Assembly: GCF_017255185.1 (NCBI RefSeq)
Contig: NZ_JAFKCZ010000005.1
Location: forward strand, 360,872-424,871
DNA length: 64,000 nucleotides
Direction: 5' to 3'
Source of the DNA: Parahaliea mediterranea
GTDB taxonomy: Bacteria > Pseudomonadota > Gammaproteobacteria > Pseudomonadales > Halieaceae
Shown: positions 8,808-18,716 of the stretch, piece after piece
How the letters are laid out: every line of letters starts with the position of its first letter
How positions within the stretch are numbered: the stretch's first letter is position 1
Position numbers and translations under genes: made by a program
Notes under the pieces: model-generated
Told to the model about the DNA's origin: nothing
Databases searched by the model: none
What the model saw: the letters and a program-made list of their open reading frames with translations, nothing else

Positions 8808-11096
8808 ATGACGATCCGCGGCTTGCTGGCGGCCGGTTGCTTGCTGGCCGCGATACCCGGGTTCGCGCAGGAGCGCGAGGTCACGCTTGCGCAGCTCATC
8901 GTCGAGCTGCAAAGCCAGGGCTACCGTATTATCTACAGCGACCGCCTGGTGCACGGCAATCAGCGGGTGAGTGTGCCGGAGGTGGTGGACCTGGCAGCCT
9001 TGCGTGTCGCCCTTGCCGGGCTCGGTCTCGGCTACCGGCAAATCGGCGATATTCTGACCGTGGTCGCGGTGCCCGCTGGGGCTGTTTCTCCGGCGGGGGC
9101 CGCCCCCCTATCGACCGCGGAGCTGCCACTCGAAACGGTGATTGTCACCGGCAGTGTGCACCGGCTTTCGCGTCCGGGGCGAGCCAGTAGCGTGTATTCC
9201 CTGGGGCCCGAGGAATTAACCGTCGGGCCCAATATCGCCTCGGACGCGATTCGCGCGGCGTCGCGTCTTCCGGGCATGTCGACGATCGGTGTGTCCGCCA
9301 AACCGCGTATACGCGGCGGCCTGCACGACGAACTGCTGATCATGCAGGACGGGGTCGAGCTGCTGGAGCCCTTTCACCTGGCCGATTACCACAGCGCCTA
9401 CAGCAGCTTCGATGATCACACCATTGAGTCGCTGGATGTCTATACCGGCGGTTTTCCCTCGCGCTACGGCAATCGCATGAGCGGTGTCATGGACATCCGT
9501 AACGAGTGGGTGAGCGACGGCTACGATACCGATATCGGGGTGTCGTCATTCGCCAATTTCCTTCATACGCGGGGCCGGTTTGGCGAGCAGCGCCCCGGCA
9601 ACTGGTTGCTGTCGCTCCGCCAGGGGGACTTGAGCGATCTCACCGACTATATTCAGTCGCGTTCCGGGGAGCCGGAGTACGCGGATGTCGCCACCCGTGT
9701 GACCGTGGCCATGAGCAATGCCATCAGCGCATCGGCAGGCCTGGCCTACGCCGAGGACGACGTGCTGTTCCGCGACGAGGAGGAGCGATCCTCCGCGCAG
9801 GTCACTACCCATTACGGTTGGGGAGCGCTCGACTGGGCCCTGCAGCCCACCCTGTACACCCGACTCACCGTGTCGTGGCTGGATTTCGAGCGCGAAAAGC
9901 AGCTGAGCAGTTTTGAAATGGACGAGGAGGATCCCGGCAAGGGCGGCGCCCTGGATCATCGGCAGTCGGTTCAGCGCTTTGCGCTGCGCAACGACTGGTC
10001 GGCTGTGATGGACAGCGCCCTGCTGGAGTACGGCTGGCAGGCGGAATACAGCAGCAGTGAATACCGGCATCGCAGTTTCATTGACCGGGGTGAACTGGCG
10101 CTCATCCTGGGCAATCCGCAAGAGGTCGTCCGGCGCATTGAGGAGAATCCCTCGGGCTGGTCAGGTGGTGCCTATGTCCAGGCGGAATGGGCACCCAACC
10201 CGCGCCTGAGCCTGCAACCGAGCCTGCGCTGGGACTACCAGGATTATTACATCGATACCGGAGCGAAGCACCAGGTGTCGCCCCGGATCGGGCTGACTTG
10301 GTCCTTTAGCGACAGCCTGTTGGGGCGCGTTAGCGCGGGCCGCTTTTACCAGCCCGAGGGCGTGCAGGAATTGCAGGTGCTCGATGGGGTGACGCGGTTC
10401 TTTCCGCCGCAGTATGCCGACCAGCTGGTGACCGCCCTGGAGTGGGAGGGGGATCGCATCCACCTGGGCGTGGAGCTGTACTACAAGCGCTATCGCGAGC
10501 AGAAAGAGCGCTTTGAGAACATCTTCAATCCCTTTGTACTGCTGCCGGAGATGGAGCCGGACCGGGTGGCGCTGCGGCCGGACAAGGCCCTGGTCCGCGG
10601 TGTGGACGTCGACGCGCGCTGGCGCATTGCGGGCGCCGTCAGCGCCGCGCTGCGCTACAGCTACATGGACGCGCGGGATCGCCTGGAGGGCGAGTGGGTG
10701 GATCGGCGCTGGTCCCAGCGGCACACGGTCAATGCGGGCATCGCGTGGCGGGGTGATACCTTCAGCGCGGCGCTGGCCCTGACCTGGCACTCCGGCTGGC
10801 ACAGCACCACGTTGCCGGGTTTCGTTCCCGAGGGCACTGTGATTGCGGTGCCGGCGGTGCTGAACAACACGGAGCTGCCGCGGTATTTTTCCCTGGATGC
10901 CAGTGTGCGCAAGCACTGGGTCTGGGGTCGCTATCGGCTCGAGGTATACGCCGATATCGCCAATATCTCGGACCGTGGGAATGCGGCGGGTATTGATTTT
11001 GATATCGAGGAGGTGGAGGGCGGCTATGCATTGCTGCCCGACAGGGAGTACGTGCTCGGTACCGTGCCCTCTGTGGGTGTCACGTTGTCGTTTTAG
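8808..11096 (+). CDS. TonB-dependent outer-membrane receptor with N-terminal STN signalling domain
   Basis: About 762 residues. After a signal peptide (MTIRGLLAAGCLLAA..FAQ) comes a secretin/TonB short N-terminal domain (VTLAQLIVELQSQGYRIIYS... to about residue 88), the mark of transducers that signal to an anti-sigma factor. The plug follows (LETVIVTGSVHR.., IRGGLHDELLIMQDGVELLEPFH, GGFPSRYGNRMSGVMDI), then a 22-strand barrel ending in an aromatic residue (..VGVTLSF). I use the ATG at 8808, which starts the signal peptide; an ATG 36 nt earlier is in frame. The FecR and ECF sigma genes lie directly downstream on the opposite strand, and the stop codons overlap. It probably imports an iron chelate or organic ligand and controls its own transcription. 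Ligand unknown. Confidence 0.9.
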   Translation: MTIRGLLAAGCLLAAIPGFAQEREVTLAQLIVELQSQGYRIIYSDRLVHGNQRVSVPEVVDLAALRVALAGLGLGYRQIGDILTVVAVPAGAVSPAGAAPLSTAELPLETVIVTGSVHRLSRPGRASSVYSLGPEELTVGPNIASDAIRAASRLPGMSTIGVSAKPRIRGGLHDELLIMQDGVELLEPFHLADYHSAYSSFDDHTIESLDVYTGGFPSRYGNRMSGVMDIRNEWVSDGYDTDIGVSSFANFLHTRGRFGEQRPGNWLLSLRQGDLSDLTDYIQSRSGEPEYADVATRVTVAMSNAISASAGLAYAEDDVLFRDEEERSSAQVTTHYGWGALDWALQPTLYTRLTVSWLDFEREKQLSSFEMDEEDPGKGGALDHRQSVQRFALRNDWSAVMDSALLEYGWQAEYSSSEYRHRSFIDRGELALILGNPQEVVRRIEENPSGWSGGAYVQAEWAPNPRLSLQPSLRWDYQDYYIDTGAKHQVSPRIGLTWSFSDSLLGRVSAGRFYQPEGVQELQVLDGVTRFFPPQYADQLVTALEWEGDRIHLGVELYYKRYREQKERFENIFNPFVLLPEMEPDRVALRPDKALVRGVDVDARWRIAGAVSAALRYSYMDARDRLEGEWVDRRWSQRHTVNAGIAWRGDTFSAALALTWHSGWHSTTLPGFVPEGTVIAVPAVLNNTELPRYFSLDASVRKHWVWGRYRLEVYADIANISDRGNAAGIDFDIEEVEGGYALLPDREYVLGTVPSVGVTLSF

Positions 11097-12082
11097 CGGG
11101 ATGCCTTGAGCGAGACCCGGAGCTCGCCCCCGCTAGAAACCTGTGCTGATAATTCGGTGGATAGCAGTACCGGGGTGAGCGCCGCCAATGGCTCGATTTC
11201 CCCCAGATCGCCGTGGAGGGTGGTGGTACGGGCGTTGATTTCCGCGGCGGAAGAGGCAAAGCGCAGGGCCAGGCCGCTTTCCCTGGCGACCCAGGCGAGA
11301 AAGTCGAAGGCGCTGGCGCCTTCCAGGACAAAGGGGGCCGCGGCGCGGTGAATCCAGTCCCATCCCTCGCCCCGGGCGGGGGCGCTGTTCACTTCCACGT
11401 TGCCGGCCTTGTCGAACGCGGCGTAGCGGGCTCTGCCACCTTCCGAGGCCACCTCGATATGGTCACCGTCGCGGTCGATGCGCAGCGCTCCCCGGCGGAC
11501 GGTGGCCCGTGTTTCGCTGGCGTTTGTTGCCACGATGAACTGGGTGCCGATGTCGCTGACCCGGCCGTGTGGGGTACGAACCTCGAGACCGGGCAGGCGG
11601 CCAGGGGCGCGGTCACTTCCCGCAAAGAGAACACCACTGTCAAGGCCGATGCCGCGCGACAACAACCGGGCGCGGCTGTTCTCGCGCAGGCGCACATCGT
11701 AGCCCCCCAAATCAATGGCCAGCGCGGCGGCGCGGCCGACGTGTATTTGCACGCCGGGCCGCAGATCGGAGGTGCCGTCAGCGACCCGTCCGTCGATGGT
11801 CACGGTGCCGGCCAGGTAGGTGAGTCTGGCGACCATGGAGGGTTGCGGGGAGGGGGGCGTGAGCAGCAGGGCCACTGCGAACACCCCGGCCGCCAGCGAT
11901 GCCGCCGCGCCGATCAGCAGGCGACGCCGGCGCAGCCTGCGCCGCGCGATCGCGTCGGCCAGCTCGCGGCGGAAGTGGCTTTCCAGGCGGGCTTTCATGG
12001 CTCCGGGCATCTCCGGTCGACGCCCAGCCGCCCGCAACAGCCGCGCCACGTCCCTTTCGTCCTTCTCGTCGTCGCGATGCAT
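11093..12082 (-). CDS. FecR-type anti-sigma factor
   Basis: About 329 residues. A cytoplasmic, Arg-rich N-terminus (anti-sigma region) is followed by one membrane span near residues 54-73 (LLIGAAASLAAGVFAVALLL), the FecR domain (LTYLAGTVTIDGRVADG... through HGRVSDIGTQFIVATNASETRATVRRG in part), and a C-terminal DUF4974/STN-like module (FVLEGASAFDFLAWVARESGLALRF in part) that would contact the receptor signalling domain. The start at 12082 is supported by GAGGGA 5 nt upstream and lies 8 bp after the sigma gene stop. Its stop codon overlaps the stop codon of the convergent receptor gene. With the ECF sigma factor and STN receptor it makes a complete cell-surface signalling relay. Confidence 0.87.
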   Translation of the reverse strand: MHRDDEKDERDVARLLRAAGRRPEMPGAMKARLESHFRRELADAIARRRLRRRRLLIGAAASLAAGVFAVALLLTPPSPQPSMVARLTYLAGTVTIDGRVADGTSDLRPGVQIHVGRAAALAIDLGGYDVRLRENSRARLLSRGIGLDSGVLFAGSDRAPGRLPGLEVRTPHGRVSDIGTQFIVATNASETRATVRRGALRIDRDGDHIEVASEGGRARYAAFDKAGNVEVNSAPARGEGWDWIHRAAAPFVLEGASAFDFLAWVARESGLALRFASSAAEINARTTTLHGDLGEIEPLAALTPVLLSTELSAQVSSGGELRVSLKASR

Positions 12083-12090
12083 GACGTCCC

Positions 12091-12708
12091 TCACAGTGCG
12101 GTGCGCAGCGCTTCGCCACACACCTCGCGAAATGCGCGCCTGGCGCGGGCCAGGAGCGACTGGGTGGCCTCGTCGCTGATCGACAGGCGATCGGCGATCT
12201 CTTGTGAATTGAAGCCCTCCACGTATTTGAGTTCCAGGGCCAGCGCGTAGCGTTCGGGCAGCTGATCCAGCGCGAACTGGATCAGGTGAATGAGTTCGAC
12301 ACGGGAGCTGTCCTGCTCGGGCGAGAGCTGGCCGTCCGATTCCATCGACTCCACGATGGAGCGCAGCAGGTCATCGTTCAGGAAGGGCAGCGTGACATCC
12401 TCGCCGCGCGCCCGGTGCTTCAGCTGCCGCGCGATTTCGTGGCGGCAGATATGGATCATCCAGGTCAGCAGGGTTGATTCGCCGCGATAGGTCTCCAGCC
12501 GGCGCGCGGCCTGTGCCAGGGTCAGCTGGACGATGTCCTCGACATCGGCCGGATTGGCCAGTCGCAGGTTGGCGTAGCGGTAGAGCCGGGGGAAGTAGTT
12601 GTCGATAAACTCCCGCAGGGCCCTGTCGTCGCCGGCCAGGATGCACCTGGCCAGGCGGCGGTCGCGCTGGATCTGAAGCTCACTGGTGATAGCGGTTTTA
12701 TCGGCCAT
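12091..12708 (-). CDS. ECF-type RNA polymerase sigma factor
   Basis: 205 residues with sigma region 2 (ALREFIDNYFPRLYRYANLRLANPADVEDIVQ in part, then the -10-recognition helix ..STLLTWMIHICRHEIARQLKHR) and region 4 (LPERYALALELKYVEGFNSQEIADRLSISDEATQSLLARARRAF in part). This is the length and layout of group IV sigma factors. The adjacent FecR gene is presumably its antagonist or activator, and the STN receptor at 8808 its main target. The spacer between regions 2 and 4 is a little long and acidic. No obvious FecI-type promoter could be assigned upstream of the receptor. Confidence 0.92.
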   Translation of the reverse strand: MADKTAITSELQIQRDRRLARCILAGDDRALREFIDNYFPRLYRYANLRLANPADVEDIVQLTLAQAARRLETYRGESTLLTWMIHICRHEIARQLKHRARGEDVTLPFLNDDLLRSIVESMESDGQLSPEQDSSRVELIHLIQFALDQLPERYALALELKYVEGFNSQEIADRLSISDEATQSLLARARRAFREVCGEALRTAL

Positions 12709-12782
12709 ATCACCAGTATAGAGGCGTGGTTGGCGGTTTTTCCGTCGTGGGCCGGGATCGTCGACCGCGCGGGTCGGGGAGG

Positions 12783-12807
12783 GGGCCGGGCTGCGATTGC
12801 CCGGCCC
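12783..12807 (-). terminator. GC-rich hairpin after the dipeptidase gene
   Basis: Perfect 9-bp stem GGGCCGGGC / GCCCGGCCC with a 7-nt loop, just beyond the dipeptidase stop codon. There is no T tract in the transcribed direction, so it may be an RNA-stabilising or Rho-assisted end rather than a classical terminator. Confidence 0.4.
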
Positions 12808-12813
12808 GGGGGC

Positions 12814-14028
12814 TCAGGGTCTGGCGAGAGACGGTTCGCGCTCACCCTGCAGCCGCGCGGCCACCTGCTCCGCGGTGCGCAGGGCGCGCAGCACATTGCC
12901 GTTGGCCAGGCCCGCGAGCTCCGATTCGCTCCAGCCGCGGCGCAGGAGTTCGGCAAACAGCTTGGGGTAGTCCTCCGCCGAGTCGAGCTCGGGCACCATC
13001 CAGATGGGATCGCCGAACAGGTCGGCGCCGATGCCCACGTGGCTCTTGCCGGCCACGGTGGCGATATGCTCGACGTGGTCGGCAACGTCGGCCACCGTCG
13101 CCTTGGGCACCGGATGCTCCGTGCGGTAGGCCTCCAGTGACTCGTCGTAACCCGGCTCGCCCCACTCCAGGTCGCCGCGGTAGGCCTTGAAGCCCGCCTC
13201 CCACTCGGCGAAGTCCGGGGTGTTGAAGTCGTTCACAAAGGACAGCATCACCACGCCGCCGTTCTCACGCAGCCGCTTTAACACCGTGTCGGGGACGTTG
13301 CGCACGTGGGGGGTGATCGCATGGGCGTTGGAGTGGGAGAAGATCACCGGCGCCTCGGCGATGTCGAGGGTGTCGTTCATCACCGCCGGTGACACGTGGG
13401 ACAGGTCCACCAGCATGCCCAGGCGGTTCATCTCCCGCACCACCTCACGGCCGAAATCGGTGAGCCCGCCGTGTTCGTCCTGGCCCGCGGCGTCGGCCCA
13501 GTCGACGCTCTGTGAGTGGGTCAGGGTCATGTAGCGCACGCCCATGTCGTAGTAGCTGCGCAGGGCGCCGAGGGAGTTCTCGATGGCGTGCCCGCCCTCG
13601 ATGCCGTAGAGCGAGGCGATCTTGCCCGCGGCCATGGCCGCCTCCACCTCGTCGGCGGTGCCGGTGTAGACAAAGGTGTCGGGGTAGCTGGCGACCATGC
13701 GGTTGGCGATATCCAGTTGTTCCAGCTGGGTTTTGGCAAAGCCCTCGGCGCCCATCTCGGCGGTGCCGGGGATGAACACGGACCAGAACTGGCCGCCGAT
13801 GCCGCCGGCGCGCAGGCGCGCGATATCGGTGTCGCCCGGGACCTCGCCCCGCAGGTCCCAGCCCGCCACGTCGCGGCCGCCCTGCTCGCGAATCACCCAG
13901 GGCAGATCGTTGTGGCCGTCGATGACCGGGTGTTTCTTCAATATTGCCTGGGCCCGATCAAGGGCGTCGTCGGCATGGGCGGACAGGGCCAGCACGGCAG
14001 AGAGCGATAACACAAGGGGGCGGATCAT
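12814..14028 (-). CDS. Membrane (renal-type) dipeptidase, peptidase family M19
   Basis: 404 residues with a cleavable signal peptide (MIRPLVLSLSAVLALSAHA), so it should act in the periplasm on dipeptides, possibly D-amino-acid-containing ones. Binuclear zinc site landmarks are present: DGHND (His39, Asp41), the bridging Glu in LYGIEGGHA, His in LVDLSHVS and in IFSHSNAHA. The late motif reads GIGADLFG where GIGSDFDG is common, so that Asp position should be checked. ATG at 14028 is chosen as the signal-peptide start; the frame is open further upstream to 14151. Monocistronic, divergent from the small gene at 14296. Confidence 0.92.
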   Translation of the reverse strand: MIRPLVLSLSAVLALSAHADDALDRAQAILKKHPVIDGHNDLPWVIREQGGRDVAGWDLRGEVPGDTDIARLRAGGIGGQFWSVFIPGTAEMGAEGFAKTQLEQLDIANRMVASYPDTFVYTGTADEVEAAMAAGKIASLYGIEGGHAIENSLGALRSYYDMGVRYMTLTHSQSVDWADAAGQDEHGGLTDFGREVVREMNRLGMLVDLSHVSPAVMNDTLDIAEAPVIFSHSNAHAITPHVRNVPDTVLKRLRENGGVVMLSFVNDFNTPDFAEWEAGFKAYRGDLEWGEPGYDESLEAYRTEHPVPKATVADVADHVEHIATVAGKSHVGIGADLFGDPIWMVPELDSAEDYPKLFAELLRRGWSESELAGLANGNVLRALRTAEQVAARLQGEREPSLARP

Positions 14029-14295
14029 GGCGCGGATTCCTCGGTTGCGAAAAAGCAGCAAGGGTACAATAAGTTGCTCCGTGCGCCCAGCGAGGCGGTC
14101 CGTGCAAGGACGCAATATGACCCGGCTCACAAAACCGGAACAAGCCGGCAAAAGTCATGAGTATCAGCAAGTGTCTGTTTGGTGTCGCCATTGTGCTGTG
14201 GCACAATCGTCGTCCCTGTTTTCCACAAGCTGCTGTAATAAAGTATAAGATCGGCGACATGTTGACTATGAAAAGCCATTTGGTATATATCTGAA

Positions 14296-14598
14296 ATGGC
14301 GCCAAAACGTAAAATTGTGGTGGGCTGTGCCTCGCAAGTGGAGATCGACGAAATCAGGCGAGCGCTGGAAGAAACCAGCGTCGACTATGAATTGCTTTGC
14401 GAGCCGTCGGATTGCAAGTACGCGCCGCTCTGTCGCTGGGTTAGCGATACGCGTTTGAACCGGGACGGGCGATACGCTGGCGCGTTGATGGATGCTGTTA
14501 GGGTGCTTGAGAGAACACGTCACTCTTTTAAGTCGAAACAGTTGGGGAGTTTGCGAAAACGCCTTACTGATGTACTGAACAATACCTCGGAATTCTAG
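14296..14598 (+). CDS. Small conserved-looking protein of unknown function
   Basis: 100 residues, charged, predicted cytoplasmic, no signal or membrane segment. The pattern IVVGCASQVEIDEIRRALEE followed by a helix-rich C-terminus (SKQLGSLRKRLTDVLN) suggests a compact alpha/beta fold, and three Cys residues occur (GCAS, LLCEPSDC). I do not recognise the family. The ATG has no clear ribosome site, so the start is uncertain. It is followed by a strong intrinsic terminator at 14659, so it is a separate transcript from the globin sensor gene downstream. Confidence 0.55.
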   Translation: MAPKRKIVVGCASQVEIDEIRRALEETSVDYELLCEPSDCKYAPLCRWVSDTRLNRDGRYAGALMDAVRVLERTRHSFKSKQLGSLRKRLTDVLNNTSEF

Positions 14599-14658
14599 CC
14601 CAGCGGGAAGGGTTTGAGGGCTTTGCCGGTCAGAACATAAGGGTCTGAAAGTCGAAGC

Positions 14659-14703
14659 GCCACGGAACTGTCATAAAAATGGCAGCTCCGTGGCGTTTTT
14701 TTT
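14659..14703 (+). terminator. Rho-independent terminator
   Basis: Near-perfect long stem (GCCACGGA..CTG..CAT pairing with ATG..CAG..TCCGTGGC, AAAA loop) followed by a run of nine T. It ends the small gene at 14296 and lies only 17 bp before the ATG of the next gene, so that gene's promoter must be inside or upstream of the hairpin. Confidence 0.92.
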
Positions 14704-14720
14704 TATTCGGAGCGAGGCAC

Positions 14721-16991
14721 ATGGATAAAGCCGACTTTCTCGACTCAATTATTGAGCAAATGGGTCTTGAGCAAAGGGAAGTGGATGAAAGGCTGCGATT
14801 CCTGCAGTGGGGGCCCGAGGACCAGCAACGCCTGACCGCCCTTGGCGGCACAATGGGAGATGTCCACCACGATTTTGTCAACAGCCTGTATGAAGTCCTG
14901 CACCAGTTTCCCGATACCAACGCGATCCTGGACAAGGGTGGCGTGGAGGCGCGTTTACGAAAACTACAGACTGACTACTACGCGCGCCTGATCAACGACA
15001 CGATCGATACCACCTATGTGCGTGACCGCGCGCGCATTGGGCAGATTCACGAAAAAGTCGATGTCCGGCTCAAGTGGTACCTGGGCGCCTATCGACTGTA
15101 TCTCTGCCACATGTTGAATCGGTTGAGCGGTCATTCGCGGGGTTCGCTCGGCTCGGAAGATATTGAAACCTACAATAGTCTGCTGAAAAAAGTATTTTTC
15201 GACATGACCATAGCCGCCGAGTCATACGTCCTGGCCAAGCACCGTGCGCTGCGCCAGAGCGAATCGCGCTACGCCCATGCCATGCGCGGAGCCAACGACG
15301 GCCTGTGGGATTGGGACCTGGCCTCGGACACGATGTATGTTTCCGAGCGCTGGGAAGCGATGCTGGGCATGTCCTGCGGACAGCTGGGCACCAGCGCCAG
15401 GGACTGGTTGAGGCGCGTGCACCCGGAAGACCGGCTGGCGCTGAAAAAGTCGGTGGTGGATCACATCCGCGGCCGGACCGAGCTGATTCGCTGCCAGTAC
15501 CGTATCTTGCACCAGAGTGGCGACTATCTTTGGGTGCTGGCCCGGGGAGTTATGGAGCTCGACACCGAGGGCAATAAGCGGGTCGCCGGTTCTCAGTCCG
15601 ACATCAGTGACTACATCAAGATTCAGCAGCAACTGGAGCGCGACGCGGGGCACGACCCCCTGACCGGGCTGATCAATCGCTCCCGACTCAATGACATCCT
15701 GCTGGATATCTCCCACCGCCTGCAACGTCCCGGCGCGCGACGCGCGGCACTGCTGTTCATTGACCTCGATCGTTTCAAGCTGATCAACGACAGCATGGGG
15801 CATGCGCTGGGCGACGAAGTCCTGGTCCAGGTGGCGAGCCGGCTCGGCCGCTGCTTGCGTCCAGGCGACCATGTGGCGCGATTCGGCGGCGATGAATTCG
15901 TCATGGTCCTGGATGACCTTGCACAGCCATCGGATGCGGAGGAGGTCGCGGGCCGGGTGCTGCGGTGCATGCGCGAGCCCCTGTTTCTGAACGATCGCAG
16001 CCTGGTGGTCAACGCCAGTATCGGCGTGGCGGCAATGGAGCCGGGGCAGACGCCGGAAAATATGTTGCAGGCGGCCGATCTCGCATTGTTCAGCGCCAAG
16101 GATGCCGGCAAGGCGCGGTTCAAACGATATAACCGCGTCATGCAAGAGCATTCGCGCTGGCGGCTTGATATTGAAAGTGCTGCGCTTCAGGCATTGAAAA
16201 GGGACGAATTCAGCATCGTCTATCAACCGGTATTTGATCTTCGGCAGGGGCCGGACGCACCGCCGGTGGCGGTGGAGGCCCTGTTGCGCTGGCGTCACAA
16301 CGGAGATTCCATTCCGCCGCGCGCGTTTATTCCGGTTCTCGAGGAGTCGGGTGAGATCATTCCGGTCAGTTACTGGGTCATCGAACAGGTTTGCCACCAG
16401 GTACGCAGCTGGCAGCTGGACGGCTGGCATCACCTGATTGGCAGTGTAAATCTGTCCGTGCCCCAGTTGCGCGAACCGGACTTTGCCCGTCGCCTGCAGC
16501 AAATCATTGTCGAGGCCGGCCTGGCGCCAGATAAACTGGTGCTGGAATTGACCGAGAGCATGTTGATTAATCAGAGCGACAATGCGCTCCCTGTTGTACG
16601 CGAGCTTGTCGCCATGGGGGTGCAGGTGGCGCTCGACGATTTTGGAACCGGTTACAGTTCGCTGGGTTACCTGAACCGCTTCCCGCTGCAGATCATCAAG
16701 TTGGACCGCACCTTCCTGAAGCATGCGCACCAGGATGAACAGCAGGGTGCGATTTGTCGCGCCATCATCCGCCTTTGCGACAGTCTTGGCCTGGCGGTTG
16801 TCGCCGAGGGTATCGAACACGACGAACAACTGGGCTTCCTGGTCGGTGAGCAATGCTACCTGGGGCAGGGTTATCTCCTGAGCAAGCCCCAGCCCGCCGC
16901 GGCGATTACCCAATGGCTGCACAACGGCGTGCGCGGGCCCGCGGCGCGCTCGAAAGAAGCGAGAATCGAAACCATCCCGATACAAAAATAA
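14721..16991 (+). CDS. Globin-coupled sensor with PAS, GGDEF and EAL domains (c-di-GMP turnover)
   Basis: 756 residues. Residues 1-175 are a protoglobin-type sensor domain; the proximal haem ligand is probably His110 in RARIGQIHEKVDVRLKWYLGAY (written in part). A PAS_3-like domain spans about 180-300. The GGDEF domain has an intact GGDEF at 389-393 and an RxxD inhibitory site (RPGD, 380-383). The EAL domain has EAL at 519-521, ELTES near 609 and DDFGTG at 639-644, so both cyclase and phosphodiesterase activities look possible. It should sense O2 (or NO/CO) and set c-di-GMP. The start at 14721 follows GGAGCGAGG. The Aer-like receptor gene begins 24 bp downstream, so the two aerotaxis/biofilm inputs are probably co-expressed. 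Confidence 0.93.
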   Translation: MDKADFLDSIIEQMGLEQREVDERLRFLQWGPEDQQRLTALGGTMGDVHHDFVNSLYEVLHQFPDTNAILDKGGVEARLRKLQTDYYARLINDTIDTTYVRDRARIGQIHEKVDVRLKWYLGAYRLYLCHMLNRLSGHSRGSLGSEDIETYNSLLKKVFFDMTIAAESYVLAKHRALRQSESRYAHAMRGANDGLWDWDLASDTMYVSERWEAMLGMSCGQLGTSARDWLRRVHPEDRLALKKSVVDHIRGRTELIRCQYRILHQSGDYLWVLARGVMELDTEGNKRVAGSQSDISDYIKIQQQLERDAGHDPLTGLINRSRLNDILLDISHRLQRPGARRAALLFIDLDRFKLINDSMGHALGDEVLVQVASRLGRCLRPGDHVARFGGDEFVMVLDDLAQPSDAEEVAGRVLRCMREPLFLNDRSLVVNASIGVAAMEPGQTPENMLQAADLALFSAKDAGKARFKRYNRVMQEHSRWRLDIESAALQALKRDEFSIVYQPVFDLRQGPDAPPVAVEALLRWRHNGDSIPPRAFIPVLEESGEIIPVSYWVIEQVCHQVRSWQLDGWHHLIGSVNLSVPQLREPDFARRLQQIIVEAGLAPDKLVLELTESMLINQSDNALPVVRELVAMGVQVALDDFGTGYSSLGYLNRFPLQIIKLDRTFLKHAHQDEQQGAICRAIIRLCDSLGLAVVAEGIEHDEQLGFLVGEQCYLGQGYLLSKPQPAAAITQWLHNGVRGPAARSKEARIETIPIQK

Positions 16992-17015
16992 TCAATTGAG
17001 AGGAAGTGTCCCGCC

Positions 17016-18653
17016 ATGCGTAGGAACATGCCGGTTACCCAGAAAGAATACGAGTTCGAAGACGGTCTCACCCTGTTGTCCACCACGGACCTGCAAAGCC
17101 ATATTCTCTACGCCAATCCCGCCTTTATCGACGTCAGCGGTTTCTCGCGGGAGGAGCTCGATGCCCAGCCGCACAATGTCGTGCGCCATCCCGATATGCC
17201 GCCACAAGCCTTCGCCGACATGTGGCGCACCTTGAAGGCCGGCAAGTCCTGGACGGCGCTGGTTAAAAATCGCCGCAAGAACGGCGATCACTACTGGGTC
17301 CGCGCCAACGCCACGCCAATGATTCGGGAGGGAGCGGTCCGGGGCTTTCTGTCCGTGCGCACGCGCCCGACCAGGGAGGACATCCGGCGCGCGGAGGGTT
17401 TGTACGCCCGATTCCGCGAGGGAACCATGGGCAACCGGGTTTTCCGCGACGGGCTGTTGGTGCGTACCGGCATACTGGGTCGGCTGTGGTCGTCGCCGCA
17501 ACTGCTGAGCGTGGCCTGGCGCATTCGCCTGGCGGTCGCGTTGGTGCCGCTGGCAAGCTTTGTGGTCGCGGCCGCTTTCAACCTGGGGCCTTCGGTCACC
17601 GGTATCGTGACCGGTACGTCGGCCGCGGCCGCATTGTTGGTGGCCTGGCTGCTGGAATGGCAGATTGCGCGCCCCCTGGCGATGATTGCCCGGCAGGCCC
17701 AGCGCGTGGCTTCCGGTTGCGCCACGGACAACCTGCAGCTGAACCGCATTGACGAGATCGGCAGGATTCTTCGCAGTATCAACCAGGCGGGCCTGAACCT
17801 GCGTGCACTGGTGGATGATGTCGGTGCCCAGGTGGAGGGGCTGGGTAGCGCGTCCGGCGAGATTGCCCGGGGCAACAGCGAGCTGTCCCGGCGCACCGAG
17901 GCGTCCGCCGCCAGCGTCGCCGAAACCGCGGCGGCGGTGGAGCAGTTGACGGCAACGGTCTCGCAAAACACGCAGGCCTCGAGCAAGTCGGCCGCGCTGG
18001 CCAAAACAGCCAGCGCGGCGATGGAGGACGGCGGCGAGGCGGTCGCGCGGGTCGTGGCCACGATGCAGGTGATCGCCGACAGTTCCGGCAGGATCTCCGA
18101 CATTGTTGCGGTGATCGACAGCATTGCCGCCCAGACCAACCTCCTCGCCCTGAATGCCTCGGTGGAGGCCGCGCGGGCTGGCGAGCAGGGTCGCGGTTTC
18201 GCGGTGGTTGCCGGCGAGGTGCGGAGCCTGGCGGCACGTAGCGCCGATGCCGCGCGCCAGATTCGGGAGCTGGTCGACGCCAATGTCGAGAGGGTGCGGG
18301 TGGGGTCCAGTCTGGCCGACGAGGCCGGCGATACCATGGCTGGCCTTGTCCAGCGGATTCGCGAGGTCAGTAGCCTGCTGGATGAGATTACCCGCGCGAG
18401 CGAGGAGCAGGCCCGGGGAGTAGGCCAGGTGGGGGTCGCCATGGAGCAGCTGGACAGCGCCACCCAGCAGAATGCCGAACTGGTGGAGCGCAGTCGCGAG
18501 TCATCGGAGGATTTGCGCCGTATGCTCCGGCGCGTGGCCGACGCCCTCGCCGTATACCGTGACGAGACCGCGGGTGTGGCGCCGGCGGCCTCCGCCGGGG
18601 TCGAACCCTTCCCCGCGGCAGGCGAGGAAAAATTGAAGGCCGCGGGCGGGTAG
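17016..18653 (+). CDS. Aer-type PAS methyl-accepting chemotaxis protein
   Basis: 545 residues. The N-terminus [17 protein letters not shown] is the classic Aer start and leads into a PAS domain (about 10-120, FAD-binding in Aer). A hydrophobic pair of spans lies near 168-215, followed by a HAMP-like linker and the cytoplasmic signalling domain containing the hairpin-tip consensus [21 protein letters not shown] (in part). There is no large periplasmic domain, as expected for a redox or energy taxis transducer. A GAGAGGAAG site precedes the start. It follows the globin-coupled c-di-GMP gene by 24 bp. No CheW/CheA genes are in the window. Confidence 0.94.
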   Translation: MRRNMPVTQKEYEFEDGLTLLSTTDLQSHILYANPAFIDVSGFSREELDAQPHNVVRHPDMPPQAFADMWRTLKAGKSWTALVKNRRKNGDHYWVRANATPMIREGAVRGFLSVRTRPTREDIRRAEGLYARFREGTMGNRVFRDGLLVRTGILGRLWSSPQLLSVAWRIRLAVALVPLASFVVAAAFNLGPSVTGIVTGTSAAAALLVAWLLEWQIARPLAMIARQAQRVASGCATDNLQLNRIDEIGRILRSINQAGLNLRALVDDVGAQVEGLGSASGEIARGNSELSRRTEASAASVAETAAAVEQLTATVSQNTQASSKSAALAKTASAAMEDGGEAVARVVATMQVIADSSGRISDIVAVIDSIAAQTNLLALNASVEAARAGEQGRGFAVVAGEVRSLAARSADAARQIRELVDANVERVRVGSSLADEAGDTMAGLVQRIREVSSLLDEITRASEEQARGVGQVGVAMEQLDSATQQNAELVERSRESSEDLRRMLRRVADALAVYRDETAGVAPAASAGVEPFPAAGEEKLKAAGG

Positions 18654-18716
18654 TGGTCACCCGCTCGGGCGATCTCCCGCGCCTGGTCTATACTTCGATC
18701 GCGGGAGGACCTGCCT

